From positions 2,666,001 to 2,730,000 of the forward strand of contig WAID01000003.1 in assembly GCA_016584495.1 (NCBI GenBank): 64,000 nt of DNA. The letters are read 5' to 3'. Source of the stretch: Celoporthe dispersa (Eukaryota > Ascomycota > Sordariomycetes > Diaporthales > Cryphonectriaceae). The notes beneath the pieces were generated by a model that saw only the letters and a program-made list of their open reading frames with translations, was not told the DNA's origin and searched no databases. A program made the translations under genes and the position numbers. Below, piece after piece: positions 13,237 through 24,617 of this stretch. Positions within the stretch are counted from its first letter, which is position 1. Each line of letters begins with the position of its first letter.

Positions 13237-13746
13237 GATGGTTCCTCTCACGAGCACGGACGTGTTGTTGGTCACCAACAGCCTAAATTTTATGGCCCGG
13301 CTCCTGTCGGATGTTGCGCAAAGCAAAGATGTCTTAGACGTGTCTGGGCCAAAAGTGCATGCTACACCTGAAAAGTCCGGCGGTGGCGGGCTGGGTTCTG
13401 GCCCGCCGGCAACAGGCATTATTTTCTTCCCGTGTCCGTCCCGTCTCTTCCTCTATACCACACGCAGCGCGTAGCGTGCCACAAAGCGCCTCCTTCAGCT
13501 GACCAGGGGTAAACCGGCGCCCAACGCCGTTTAATTTACCTGATCCGGTCACTCAAGCTGAACAAACATTGAGCGCAAACAGGGGACCTAGACACGCTAG
13601 GTAAATGAGCTGTCTCTCTGTCTGCGTCCTTTCGTTCACGCAATTCACCTTTATAATTCTGAATTCATTACCCATCCCCCTCTCTCAATAAGAAACGTAC
13701 CTCTTTCCTATGCTACCCAACTCTAGCTCTGATTTTTGATTCCAAC
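13237..13746. promoter_or_regulatory. Bidirectional promoter, regulator 2 / MFS
   Basis: No gene. Holds an inverted CGGCG-N5-CGCCG at 13515-13529 and a looser CGGCG...CGCCG pair near 13380-13406. A TC-rich leader precedes the MFS start. Confidence 0.55.
13515..13529. promoter_or_regulatory. Inverted CGGCG-N5-CGCCG, candidate Zn2Cys6 site
   Basis: CGGCGCCCAACGCCG is a perfect 5-bp inverted repeat with a 5-bp spacer, 218 bp before the MFS start and 279 bp before regulator 2. It shares its half-site with elements upstream of the PKS and ER genes. Confidence 0.35.
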
Positions 13747-15767
13747 ATGGCGAGCGTGCAAGATCCTGACACTTCGAAATCCGAATCACCAACCCCTGAA
13801 AACAAGGCCATGGAGCGTTTACAGTCGTCGTCTGCGGACCTCGAGGTTCGAAAGGAGGAGCCGATCAAGAATGATAATACGGAGCCCGTCACAGGCATCA
13901 AGTTCATCTTCCTACTCATCAGCCTGACCTGCGCTTCGCTTCTGGTTTTCCTGGACACCTCTGTTGTCTCGACGGTATGTAATTACGATTAGCACAAATA
14001 AGTTCTAGGCTTCACCAGACTAAGACCATCTCCCACCAGGCAGTTCCAAAAATCACCGACGAGTTCCACTCTCTTCCAGATGTTGGCTGGTATGGAAGCG
14101 CTTATCAGCTTGGAAGTGCTGTTTTTGGACCGCTGTCCGGGAGAATCCTGCACTACTTCAGCTTGAAGTGGTGCTACATCATCTTCTTTACCATCTTCGA
14201 AGTGGGATCTGCCCTCTGCGGTGCTGCGCAGTCCTCCAGCATGCTGATCGTCGGCCGCGCCATTGCTGGTGTCGGCGCGGCTGGCATCAGCAGTGGCGCG
14301 TACACCATGTTGTCCGCTTCAGTTCCTCTCGAGAAGCGACCTGGTGAGTTTTTATGACAGCATGAATGATACATCTCGACGCTAACCTTTCCGAACAGCG
14401 ATGTTAGGTTTGCTCATGGGAATCGCTCAACTTGGCACAATCTGTGGTCCTCTGGTCGGAGGCGCCTTTACGACGGGCTATACCTGGCGATGGTGTAAGT
14501 CAATAAAACCCTTGCCTGTGTGCAAAGTACAATGACATCTGACGACTGCCATAGGCTTCTACATCAACCTGCCTTTCGCAGCCCTGGTGGGAACTCCCCT
14601 GCTGCTGATGCGCATTCCCGACCAGCTTCCCAAGCCAAAGCCGATGTCTGTCCTACCCAAGCTTCACAAACACCTCGACCTGTTTGGCTTTGCCATCCTC
14701 GCTCCAGCCATCATAATGCTGCTCCTCGCTCTGCAGTATGGCGGTAACCAGTACGCATGGAACTCTTCGCAGGTCATCGGTCTGTTCTGCGGATCTGGCG
14801 TCACGTTCATTGTCTGGGCGATTTGGAACTACCATAAGGGCGACGACGCCCTCCTCCCCATGTCCATTATCAGGCGCAGAACTGTCTGGATGAGCGGCAC
14901 GAACTACGCATTCATGATGGCCACGGTGTTCGGATCAACCTACTTCCTTCCCATCTACTATCAGGGCGTGAAAGGCGTCAGTGCCGTGCTGAGTGGCGTG
15001 TATCTGCTGCCGATTGTCTTGCCGCAACTCGCATCAGCAGTCATTGGCGGTTCTTTAGGTAAGGTTTCCCATCTTCCTCGCTGTTATTTTTTCTTCTTCT
15101 TTTCTGTCTTATTCTTATTTATTCTCTTCCTTCTCCAAAGCTTTATTGACGCAAACATGCAGTGTCAAAGGTTGGGTATGTCCCCCCTTTCGCTATTGTG
15201 GGAGGTACTCTGGGTGTTATTGGCAGTGGCCTGTTCTCCCTCTTCCAACCCGACACATCGACTGGCGAATGGGTCGGCTTTTCGATCATCACTGGGCTTG
15301 GTCGAGGCATAGCTCTGCAGATGCCCCTGATGGCCATCCAAGCAGTGGTCTCGCAAGAAGAAATGTCACAGGCGATGGCCTTTGCCGTCTGGTGCCAATA
15401 CATTGGTCCCACTGTCTTCCTCACGCTATACAACACTGTCTTTGACACCAGCCTCTCGACGCAGATTCAGAAATATGCACCAGGCGTCAGCGCCGAACTG
15501 GTCATTGCTGCCGGTGCCACTCGGTTCCGCGAGGTTGTCACCCCTCAACAGCTGCCCGGCGTGTTGAAGGCATTCTCGACGAGCTTGGACCACACATTTT
15601 ACCTGCAGGCCGGTGCCGGTGTTGTGGCTTGGTGTGCTGCTTGGGGAATGGGCTGGAAGAAGCTCCAGAAGCCTAAGGAGAAGCTTGCTGAACCTTCTGC
15701 GGTCGCAGAGTCCAAGGCTGTGGATGGGGAGGGCAGAGCCGACTCTGGAAAAGAGACCACATCGTAG
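13747..15767 (+). CDS. MFS multidrug/toxin-efflux-type transporter (DHA2, 14 TM)
   Basis: Predicted 578-aa plasma-membrane proton antiporter, probably exporting the cluster product. Exons 13747-13974, 14040-14343, 14399-14494, 14555-15058, 15163-15767, all in phase. After a hydrophilic N-terminus of about 55 residues the first helix carries LDTSVVSTAVPKI, and the next loop WYGSAYQLGSAVFGPLSGR; both are typical of the DHA2 family. GRAIAGVGAAGISSG matches the antiporter motif region. FYINLPFAALVG and TVFGSTYFLPIYYQG are further characteristic helices. The C-terminal tail is charged and cytosolic. No frame break. The specific substrate cannot be read from sequence. Confidence 0.93.
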
Positions 15768-16768
15768 TATGGTCAGCGACGATATTCAGGTATCACGATA
15801 AATACTTAGACACAGTTTAATTAGTTTTCCGATACATATAGAAGCCGCCAACATAATTTACGAGCGAGCAGTTAGGCGCACAGCTACGGCATCATCGACA
15901 AGTTGCCTGTTAAAGTCAAGAGGACAGCCTTTTTTTTTTTAAAAAAAAAAAAGGATGAATCCACATATGTAGATTCAAGCCCTTCTACTGTATTGACTGT
16001 CTACTTGTTTCTATCCAAATACTAAGAATGAAACCGCTGAATTACCTGTTGAGAAAAGTGGTGAGAAACCAGCAATTCTAGCTCTAGTCAAAAACTCTAA
16101 TTTCTAGTTAATGTCTGCGTTTCTACCCATATCAAAGCTTCTCCCATCTTCTCAGCCCTCCTAAAAAGCTCCCTTCTCCTCTACAGCATAGATTTCGCCA
16201 TCAGAGTTACATTTTCGGCTTTGAAAGCGCATAGTTCGGTGATCTGGATCCAATATTCGGTGAGTTAACCATGGGCGTAGCTGCGCGCCACTTCGGGTCT
16301 TCCCTACCGATGTATTATCTGAACGAGATATAGCCAACGCTATCACGACAAGTGAAGGCCACGAGGATGGGCCGCGGACACGGCGCCCCTATGTTCCCGT
16401 CCTCATAAAGTAGCTCCGAATGATATAGCAGTAAATATAGTTCCGATTGTAAGACGTGCGTAGCTCTGACCATTGTCGGGTCTCGCTGATAATGCATTTG
16501 TCATCTCCGAGATGGGCAGAAACTACCAGGAGAGATTCCCCTCTTGGGAAACACTCGGGACTCGGTGTCAATGAAGTTTGTCAATTACTTAGCATAATCT
16601 CCGCAAGACATATTAAAACTTAACCAAACCGTGATCCAAGCATGTTCTCATGGCATGAGCCAAAGTTGTGTATACAGTTCGGCACTGTTTCTCCTTGATT
16701 TCACTCAGTGCATCCCGTCGTCCAAGTGCTGCTAGAACACTTCTGTATCTCAACCCTCGCACACGATC
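15768..16768. other. Intergenic region, MFS 3' flank and P450 promoter
   Basis: No gene seen. It contains an 11-T/12-A hairpin (15928-15954) after the MFS gene, and one CGGCG half-site at 16381-16385 about 390 bp before the P450 start. Confidence 0.55.
15928..15954. terminator. Poly-T/poly-A inverted repeat after MFS
   Basis: CC, then T x11, A x12, then GG: a near-perfect self-complementary run about 160 bp past the MFS stop. It could assist transcript 3'-end formation or simply be a low-complexity hairpin; homopolymer lengths here may not be exact. Confidence 0.3.
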
Positions 16769-19700
16769 ATGGCGAGTCCCGTCAATAGCGATGGCCAGCC
16801 TCAATGCCCATTTTCGGGTATTGACCGGACCAAGCTGGAGGAGATACCTCGACCACCCACAAAGTACTTCGGCCTCCTGGGACACTTGCCAGAGATCGAT
16901 CGAGATTTCCCCGTCAGCTCTCTCTGGAGGCTTATGGACAACCATGGCCCAATCTTGGAGGTCGACCTCCAGGGACGCAGAGTCCTTGTCGGCAACCATG
17001 AGCTCTTTAGCGAGATGCTAGACGAGAAAACATGGGTCAAACAACCATCCAAGGCTCAGCTGGAGCTGCGGAATGTGGGTGGCGGCGATGGCCTGGTCAC
17101 GGCATTTTCTGGAGAGAAGAATTGGGGCATAGCCAGGCGATTGTTGAACCCGTCGTTTGGTATGTAGTAGAAGTTTTGTTTTTCCCTAAAACAAAATAAG
17201 TCTAAACGCTAAAAGACAATTGAATACTAATTAATAATTGCGCAGGTCCACTTGGGCTAAGGAATATGTTTGATGACATGTATGTTGAGCCACATCCAGT
17301 CGAGAAGGGTATAATAGCCATTTTTATTGACATCTGAGACTTCATATAGGCTGGAAATTAGTTCCCAACTAGTCTTGATGTGGGATCGCTATGGTCCCGA
17401 CAACGAGATTGAATGTGTCGATGCCTTCACACGACTCACCTTCGATACCATCGGACTATGTGCCTTCAACGTGCGCTTCAACGAATTCTACATGAAGGAG
17501 GTCCACCCTTTCGTTAAGCATCTCTCAGAAGGGCTGATAGAGTGCGGGAGGAGGGCCAACCGCCCTCCTTTTATGAACGCATTGCTGTTCTACCGAGCGG
17601 AGAGGGAACGACAAGCCAACATGAAAAGATTGCGAGACCTAAGCGACCAGATTGTCCACGACTGGGAAACGAACCCGAGACCTGGCGCCACGCCGACGGA
17701 TTTCCTAAACGTCTTGCTGTATGGCGTCGACAAGGAGACCGGGGAGAAGGTGCCGACTGAGAATGTCCGGTATCAGATCTCCACCTTCCTCGCCGCCGGG
17801 TACGACACGACAGCCTCGTCGTTGAGCTTTGTCTACTATTACCTGTGCGACAACCCAGAGTGTCTACGCAAGGCACAGCAGGAGGTTGACGAGATTGTCG
17901 GCGACAAGATCGTTACCGTCGACATTCTGCCCAAGCTAGTCTATCTCAAGGCATGTATTCAGGAATCGCTGCGACTCAACTCGCCAGTCAATATTCTCAA
18001 CCGTGACGCCACTGAGGACACAGTCCTGGGGGGAAAGTATCTCATCAACAAGGGCTTGTCTGTTTCATGTCTGTTGCGCCATCTGCACCGTGACCCCAAG
18101 GTCTGGGGTGACGATGCCAACGACTTCCGACCAGAACGCCTGCTGAATGGAGGGTTCGAGGGTTTACCTCCTGCCGCATGGAAGCCAGTATGTGTCCCTA
18201 TCCATGTGTCTCCCTCTCATCAAGTCCTTGTGGCTGATAATTATTCCACTTTAGTTTGGAAACGGCTCACGAATATGCATCGGCCAAGGCTTCGCGGAGC
18301 AAGAAATGCTCATCAATCTTTCCCAAGTGCTACAGCGCTTCCATGTACAAAAGGCCGACCCAAGTTACAAGCTGGTTATCAGGAGCACCTTGACAACCAA
18401 GCCGGCTGATTTCAAGATGAAAGTTCGCCGCAGACCCGACAAGAATATCATGGTCGGCATTCCTGGAGGCACTTCAGCCGAAAGCGTGCCAAAACACCTC
18501 CGCCAGCGCCAAAGAGGTGCCCCTCGCCAGACGGGCGAGGCTAAGACCGTCTGTGTATTCATCGGCGGCAATATGGGAACCAGTGAGGGCCTGGCTCATG
18601 ACCTGGCTGAGAGGGCTCCTGGATTTGGACTCGACGTCGACATACGTGATCTGGATGCTGCGGTTGAGGAGTTACCAACTGATCGGCCCTGTGTCATCAT
18701 CACAGCCTCGTATGAAGGCAGGCCGGCCAGCAATGCCAGGAAATTCATGGCATGGATCGAGAGGCTCTCTGGAAGCTCTTCCAAGCTGCCTCCGGGTACT
18801 CGCTACGCCGTCTTTGGTGTAGGGAATAGTGACTGGGCCAGCACCTTCCACAGGATCCCAAAATTGGTCGACAAGACGCTGTCCGAGATTGGTGCCGATC
18901 GGATCATCGATGCAAGCTACAGCAACGTCAAGCTAGACATTATGGGACCGTGGGAAGAGTGGAGTACCCAGCTCTGCGCAAGCCTGTCTGATAACAAGAC
19001 GGCGGGCCAGGTTTCTGCTGGAGTCGATGTCAGCATCGAGACTGCTCATGCTACAGGATGCCGACGCCAGACACAGACCGGTGAGGACATGAATAATGCA
19101 ACAATACTCTCGAACCGCGAGCTGGCCGACACTTCTGCTGGCGCTGCAAAGCGTCACGTCGATATTCGCCTTCCTCCAGGCTGCGACTTTGTCTCGGGCG
19201 ATTACTTGGTGATCCAAGGACGCAACCCGGAGGAGGCGGTACGCCGGGTGCTGACAAGATTCAACTTCGAAAGACACGACGTGATGACCGTCAAGTCCAG
19301 CAATAAAACATTCCTCCCGTCGTACCCAACAGCTGTGGGTCACTTCCTGTCTACGAGCGTTGAGCTTGCCACGCCCATCACCAGGAGACAGCTCTCGACA
19401 CTTGCTCAGTGGGCCGAGCAAGGCACCTCTGAGTTGAAGAGCCTGCTCCATATGCAGGAAGATACAGTCTATGAAGGCCTTTTAGAGCGACGATACTCTA
19501 TCATTGACATACTCGAGGAGGTCCCTGGGCTGCCACTTCCGTTTGGAGTCTTTATTGATCTCCTCTTGCCGTTGACTCCTCGCCAGTATTCCATCTCTTG
19601 TCCACCACAGGAAGGCGACAGTGAGCGTGGCGCTATCGCCAGTGTGACTTTTGACGTCCTGGAAGCACCTGCGACCAGTGGTCATGGCACATTCCGCGGT

Positions 19701-20347
19701 GTCGTGAGCAACCATCTCTCAGCCTGCATGCTAGGAGATCGTGTTCAGTGTGTTGTACGTCCAAACACAATCGGATTCCGTCTCCCGTCCGATCCTGAAA
19801 CACCTATTATAATGTTGGCCGCAGGAACAGGAATTGCACCGGTATGATTATCTCCCTTTAGTCTTATCGTCTATCCAGCCGTGAAGATATCGACACCTCT
19901 AACTGCTGACAATCTCACATATAGATTCGTGCCTTCGTCGCAGAACGTGCCGCTATCAAGAAAGCTGGTGTACAAAAGAAGCTGGGACCTGCTGTGCTCT
20001 TCTTCGGCTGCCGCAACCGCGACAAGGACTACATCTACCGCTCTGATCTGGAAGAATGGGAGAGACAGGGCGTGGTGGAAGTGGTTCCATGCTTCTCCAA
20101 GCCTAATGACGGCCTGAAGGGGAGACATGTTCCCGAAGCGCTGTGGGACAATCGAGACCGCATCTGGGACATGCTTCAAGAGGGTGGCAGGGTCTATGTC
20201 TGCGGAAGTGCAGCTAAGCTGGGAAGAAGCTCAGCAGATATGTTGAAGCGCATCTGGATCAACCGGACGGGAAAGGGTGAGCTTGAGGCGGACGAGTGGC
20301 TTGAGGAGAGCAAGACTGCGGGATCGTACGTGAGGGATGTTTACTGA
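16769..20347 (+). CDS. CYP505-type cytochrome P450:NADPH-reductase fusion
   Basis: Predicted 1090-aa self-sufficient monooxygenase, likely hydroxylating the polyketide or a fatty-acyl-like intermediate. Exons 16769-17159, 17246-17279, 17350-18187, 18255-19841, 19925-20347; all phases agree. P450 part: I-helix AGYDTTASS (~290), ExxR in QESLR (~346), haem loop FGNGSRICIGQGF with Cys ~429 immediately after intron 3. Linker, then FMN-binding flavodoxin domain (VCVFIGGNMGTSEG ~518), FAD domain (PRQYSISCPP ~864) and NADPH domain (GTGIAP ~950; YVCGSAAKLG). Length and layout match P450foxy/CYP505 enzymes, some of which occur in PKS clusters (Fum6 in fumonisin biosynthesis). No frame break. It lies between the MFS and ER genes on the same strand, which supports cluster membership. 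Confidence 0.95.
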
Positions 20348-21050
20348 TTGAGCTTCTGTGTCTGTGCTATTTGGTATTGATTAAAAATCTCGTAGCTACG
20401 TGGATAATCTGCGGACAGTGCTTTCATATTCATTTAGTCAATTGATTTCTGTGTCCCTAAATCCCCAACCTGAATCATTAGATAACCACTTGTCCACCAT
20501 TGGACTTTTCATTCTCCATGATAGACTCGTGTTCGAGCCATCTGTCACTTCTGCCGCTCCTGATCAGTGCAAGTGGCAGTTTCTCCGCGCCCTCGAGAGC
20601 CTGTTGAGGTAACATGCCGTGCTTAGATAGCTCGTGATCTCAGCTAAGGCAAGAGATTAGTAAATAGTTCTTGTAAACTGAGAAACATTCGGCGACTTGC
20701 CCCCATTCTCATGAGATAGGGCAGGAAGACACGTGTAACATTTTCGGTGCCTTTATGAATTTGCCCAAGAGGTCTATTCGGCGCGCCGATAGCTATCGCA
20801 TCGCCAATGTAGTTACTTGAAACCTAGTTGCATCCGGCTTTCAACTTATGTGGCTGATCGGGGAGTGAACGTTTCGTAGATCGGAAAGATTTGACTGCGA
20901 TCATCAAAGATAATAACAAGAAGGAGGGAATGATATAAGGATAGATACTTCGTAGGTGGCAGTCGCTCAACAACCAAAGAGGCCAGCACTCATCTCTCTA
21001 TCTAAACTACCAGAGTATCCACGACAGAAAAAACCATAATAATATATATC
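20348..21050. promoter_or_regulatory. Promoter region of trans enoyl reductase
   Basis: No gene. Contains the 12-bp palindrome TCGGCGCGCCGA at 20778-20789, 262 bp before the ER start, formed by abutting CGGCG and CGCCG half-sites. Confidence 0.5.
20778..20789. promoter_or_regulatory. CGGCG/CGCCG palindrome, candidate regulator site
   Basis: TCGGCGCGCCGA is a perfect palindrome with the same half-site as elements at 7940 and 13515. On its own a 12-bp palindrome is expected by chance in this much DNA; the shared half-site is the reason to list it. Confidence 0.3.
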
Positions 21051-22206
21051 ATGCGTGCCGCAACAGTTCCCAGCCAACAAAGTGCCCTCGTCGTCCAGGG
21101 ACCAGGAAAACTCGCCCTCCAACACGATGTCTCGGTCCCACCTTTGAGAGACGCCGGAGCCATCATCAAAGTTGCTGCCGTGGCAATCAACCCAGTCGAC
21201 GCCAAGATCCTCGACTTCAGCCCCGCCGTAGGCGCCATCCACGGACACGACTTCGCAGGCACTATCGTGGCTGTGAGCCCCAACGCGCCGAGTTACCTGG
21301 CCGTGGGAGACCGCGTAGCGGGCACGGTCCATGGAAATAACTCCATGGAGCCCAGCGTGGGTGCCTTTTCCGAGTTCGTTGCGGCGGATGGAGATCTTCT
21401 GCTCAAGATTCCCGACAGCATGAGTTTTGAGGAGGCTGCAACTATCGGCATTGGCCTGGGCACGGCGCTCTTGTGCATCTTCCGCGAGTTGGAGCTGCCC
21501 GGTCCCCTGTACCCGCGAGATTCCTCCGGGGCTGATGACTTTATCTTGGTTGCGGGTGGAAGCACGGCTACGGGCACTCGCACGATCCAACTGTTGAAGC
21601 TGTGAGCCATTGATTACTCTCTCTCCCTCTTCTCTCCCCACCCCATTCATGGTCATCGGCTAACGGTAGCCTCATAGAATGGGACTGCGTGTCGTAACCA
21701 CCTGTTCGCCGGCCAACTATGAACTCGCACTCAAGTTCGGAGCTGAGAAGGTCTTTGACTACCACAGCCCCACCTGCGCCGCTGATATCCGCTCTTATAC
21801 GGGCAACACATTGGCCTTTGCTATAGACTGCGTCTCCCAGGCGGACACGACCCAATTATGTTACGCAGCTATTGGAAGGGCCGGCGGCCGCTATGTCTCG
21901 CTGGAGCCTTACCGTGAGGCCGTGACTGCGACGCGGGCCTTGACGATTGAGCCGTCCTTCTGCATGGCCATGACCTTGTTCGGCAAGAAGGTGGCCCTTG
22001 ACGGGATCTACGGCAGAGAGGCTCAGCCTCAAGACAGGCAGATGGCCAACGACATGTTTCCTCAGGTTCAGAAGCTCATGGACGATGGACTGTTCTCGAC
22101 GCATCCGGTGAAGCCCATGGATGGTGGCTGGGCAGGGGTGATGCGTGGCATTGACTTAGTCCGTACCCAGACCTTTTCGGGCTATAAGCTGGTCTATGCT
22201 GTTTGA
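21051..22206 (+). CDS. LovC-like trans-acting enoyl reductase
   Basis: Predicted 359-aa NADPH-dependent MDR-family enoyl reductase that would reduce selected double bonds on the partner PKS. Exons 21051-21601 and 21678-22206. The N-terminal GroES-like domain has AVAINPVDAKILD and HGHDFAGTIVAV. The nucleotide-binding domain has GGSTATGT, closely like the LovC signature, followed by TTCSPANYELALKFGAEKV, FAIDCVSQ and AAIGRAGGRYVSLEP. Length is close to LovC, and zinc-binding cysteines are lacking as in that family. The PKS at the left edge lacks a recognisable functional ER, so the pair fits the LovB/LovC model. It is the last clear cluster gene before a 2.4-kb gap. No frame break. Confidence 0.94.
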
Positions 22207-24617
22207 CTCTGTCAATATCGATCTCTCACACCGTAGTTATTAATTGATTAGAAATTCTCAAAAATTAACGTAATGCATCCGAGGACCACTGCTGAAGTCG
22301 GTGAACTTGAAATGACCAGCGGTGCCTTCACGAGGAGCAAGTGAACGTTATTGCATGTAATACGAAATCACATGTGAGCAGAGATGAAGTGGGTCTTTTT
22401 TTTCCCTTCTCCCTTACAAGCAGTGCGGATCCGACTATGTAAGATATTGAAGGTGATAATCCCTTTCCAAATGCCCAGGCACAAGACTTATGAAAAAGCG
22501 GCGAGGTCTCTGGAGGACGCGCAGCCTATCACAGTGCAACAGTTGTCGTCCGAACCGGGCCGTAGACTCCAAGACATAGCGCAAGGATGCGGTGAGTAAT
22601 TATGATGAGGTTCCATAATGGGCAGCAGCGGATACTTGGTCGTCGAAGGTTGTGGAATCTTGGTTAGAAGCCTACAGAAGGCGACCTAATGGAAGTGGGA
22701 CGCACGATTATGTCCGTCTTTTGTGCTTATTGCGACATACCCTGCTTGAGGGTAATTATAGACCCGATCCATTGCTGCATTGCATTCCGCCTTACTTTTC
22801 AAATTAGGCGAATTGACAACTCATGAATAGAAGGTATGCAATACACATCTTTGAAAATATGACAGAATCTTACACATACAGCGTACTGGATCGCAAGTCC
22901 CACACGCTTACAGTAGTGGGTGTCGTCCAGGTGTCTCCCGAGCGCGCGCCATCACCCCAGCATTTGGAACAACCAATGGAGACGATAGACACGGTGCACC
23001 AGACTCAAATGGGAGGAGCCATGATCGACGACCTTATCGATCATCTTTTCCAGCTGAGCTCACCGGTTCCGATGCTCCGCCCCCTCATCTATCTCGTGGG
23101 CCAGAGGCGGTCGTCGCGGCTGGTCCGACCACACAAAAATAATTAGGCGAACAAACTGGCGTCTTTCTCTCTCTCCTTCTCTCTCGCTGGCTGCATCTCG
23201 TGTACGTGTGGACGCGTTACGAAGAATAATTTCCACACCGGCCGCCACTGCCGGGGTACGGCATCGCCGCTGCAACAAGCCTGGCGTGAAATTAAACACA
23301 AGCTCTGCGGCCTGCAGTGGTTCCGGGAACCACTGCATCCAGAAAAAACAATAAACTTGGCGTTTTAGGGGATGGAAGCCGACCCTTTCTCTGGCTTCTA
23401 CTTGTCGACGAGGTGGTAGAACAGAGCTGAAAGTTCGCAGTCGCGAGATGAGATGGTCTCGGTGGGGCCCGTTGAAACGCACGTACATACGCATGCGCAT
23501 GCCATGTGGCGCCGCGGCGCAGCAATGAGAAAATCCACAAGCGATAGGCTGGCAGGTGGGCTCATCAGCTCTGGCCCCATCGGCCACCGAACCTTAGTAT
23601 AGTAGATTCTGAAGTGCAGCGTGCCACGTCTACAACAGTGGACTACGTCGAACAAGAAGTAAAGGCCACAAAAAAAATTAATTAAATTGCATACGTCAAG
23701 GAGTGTATGGAGTATAGATGACAAAATCGACCCATGACGAGATGTCAGGACTCACATGTCTCCGAGGTGGATGAGACTGTGGGTTAGATGGCCTCCTGTG
23801 CCCCCTTGAGACTGCGTGCGTGCGTGCGCTTTTGATGCCTGCGGTCGGGTTCCTGGTAGGAGAATTTGTGGTCGATGTGAGAGGAATCTGGAGAAAGGAC
23901 TGGCCCCTGAGACAGAAGAACAAGGGTCCTGCCACTCCAAGGTCATCCCTGATTCAGACGAGCGCCTGTTCTTCTATCCCCACAAAGCCTTCGGAACACG
24001 TTCTAGAATCTCCACAACTCAGACCCTTGGGTGGACCTCGACGGCCTCTACGGAAAGGTCGTAGACCACCCGCGGTTGAGGGGATCCCGGCACCTTAGAT
24101 GGGCTGACAGGTATTCATTCGGTGAGGCATCGCGGACAGATCAGACAGCATGTCTGCTGGTGTCTGCTGCGATCTTCATTTATGCGGTGTGCGATTCCTT
24201 CTCCTCCCGTCGTGGCCGTAACCTCGTGTACGATTCAATGATCAACTGGAAGCTCAGGACAGCTTGTGGGATTTAGATCAGGGGAAATTATAGAATGAGC
24301 GGCCGGGGGAGATGTTGGTGGCTCGAGGGGGTGGATATACGACGGCGGCCCCATCGTGACCTGAAGATAAATATCATGATGGGTTCCTGGACCTCGGAGA
24401 GGCAGGACACTAACACCCAATGTGTGATCCCACTTGTTTGAATTTTTGTTGAACCTGCTGTCTCATCTTTTTTATTTCTCCTTGTGTTCTATTCGTATCG
24501 CGACTCGTACCACGCACAGCGCCCCTGGCCTGAATCCACTCCCTAAGTTCCCCATTGCCTATTCCGGACAGAAGCGGTGAGGGTTTGAGATCCACACCAG
24601 GAGCTTTGATCAACAGG
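22207..24617. other. Gene-poor gap at right border of PKS cluster
   Basis: No convincing gene in 2.4 kb. Small ORFs (for example plus 22823-23146 and minus 23060-23587) show no recognised domain. A GCATGC-type palindrome lies at 23491-23502 and a short GCGT repeat near 23815. The last few hundred bases are the likely promoter of the following large gene. Confidence 0.55.

Noticed and set aside
22823..23587. Small ORFs on both strands in the cluster-border gap
   Set aside because: No domain, signal peptide or splice pattern to support a gene.
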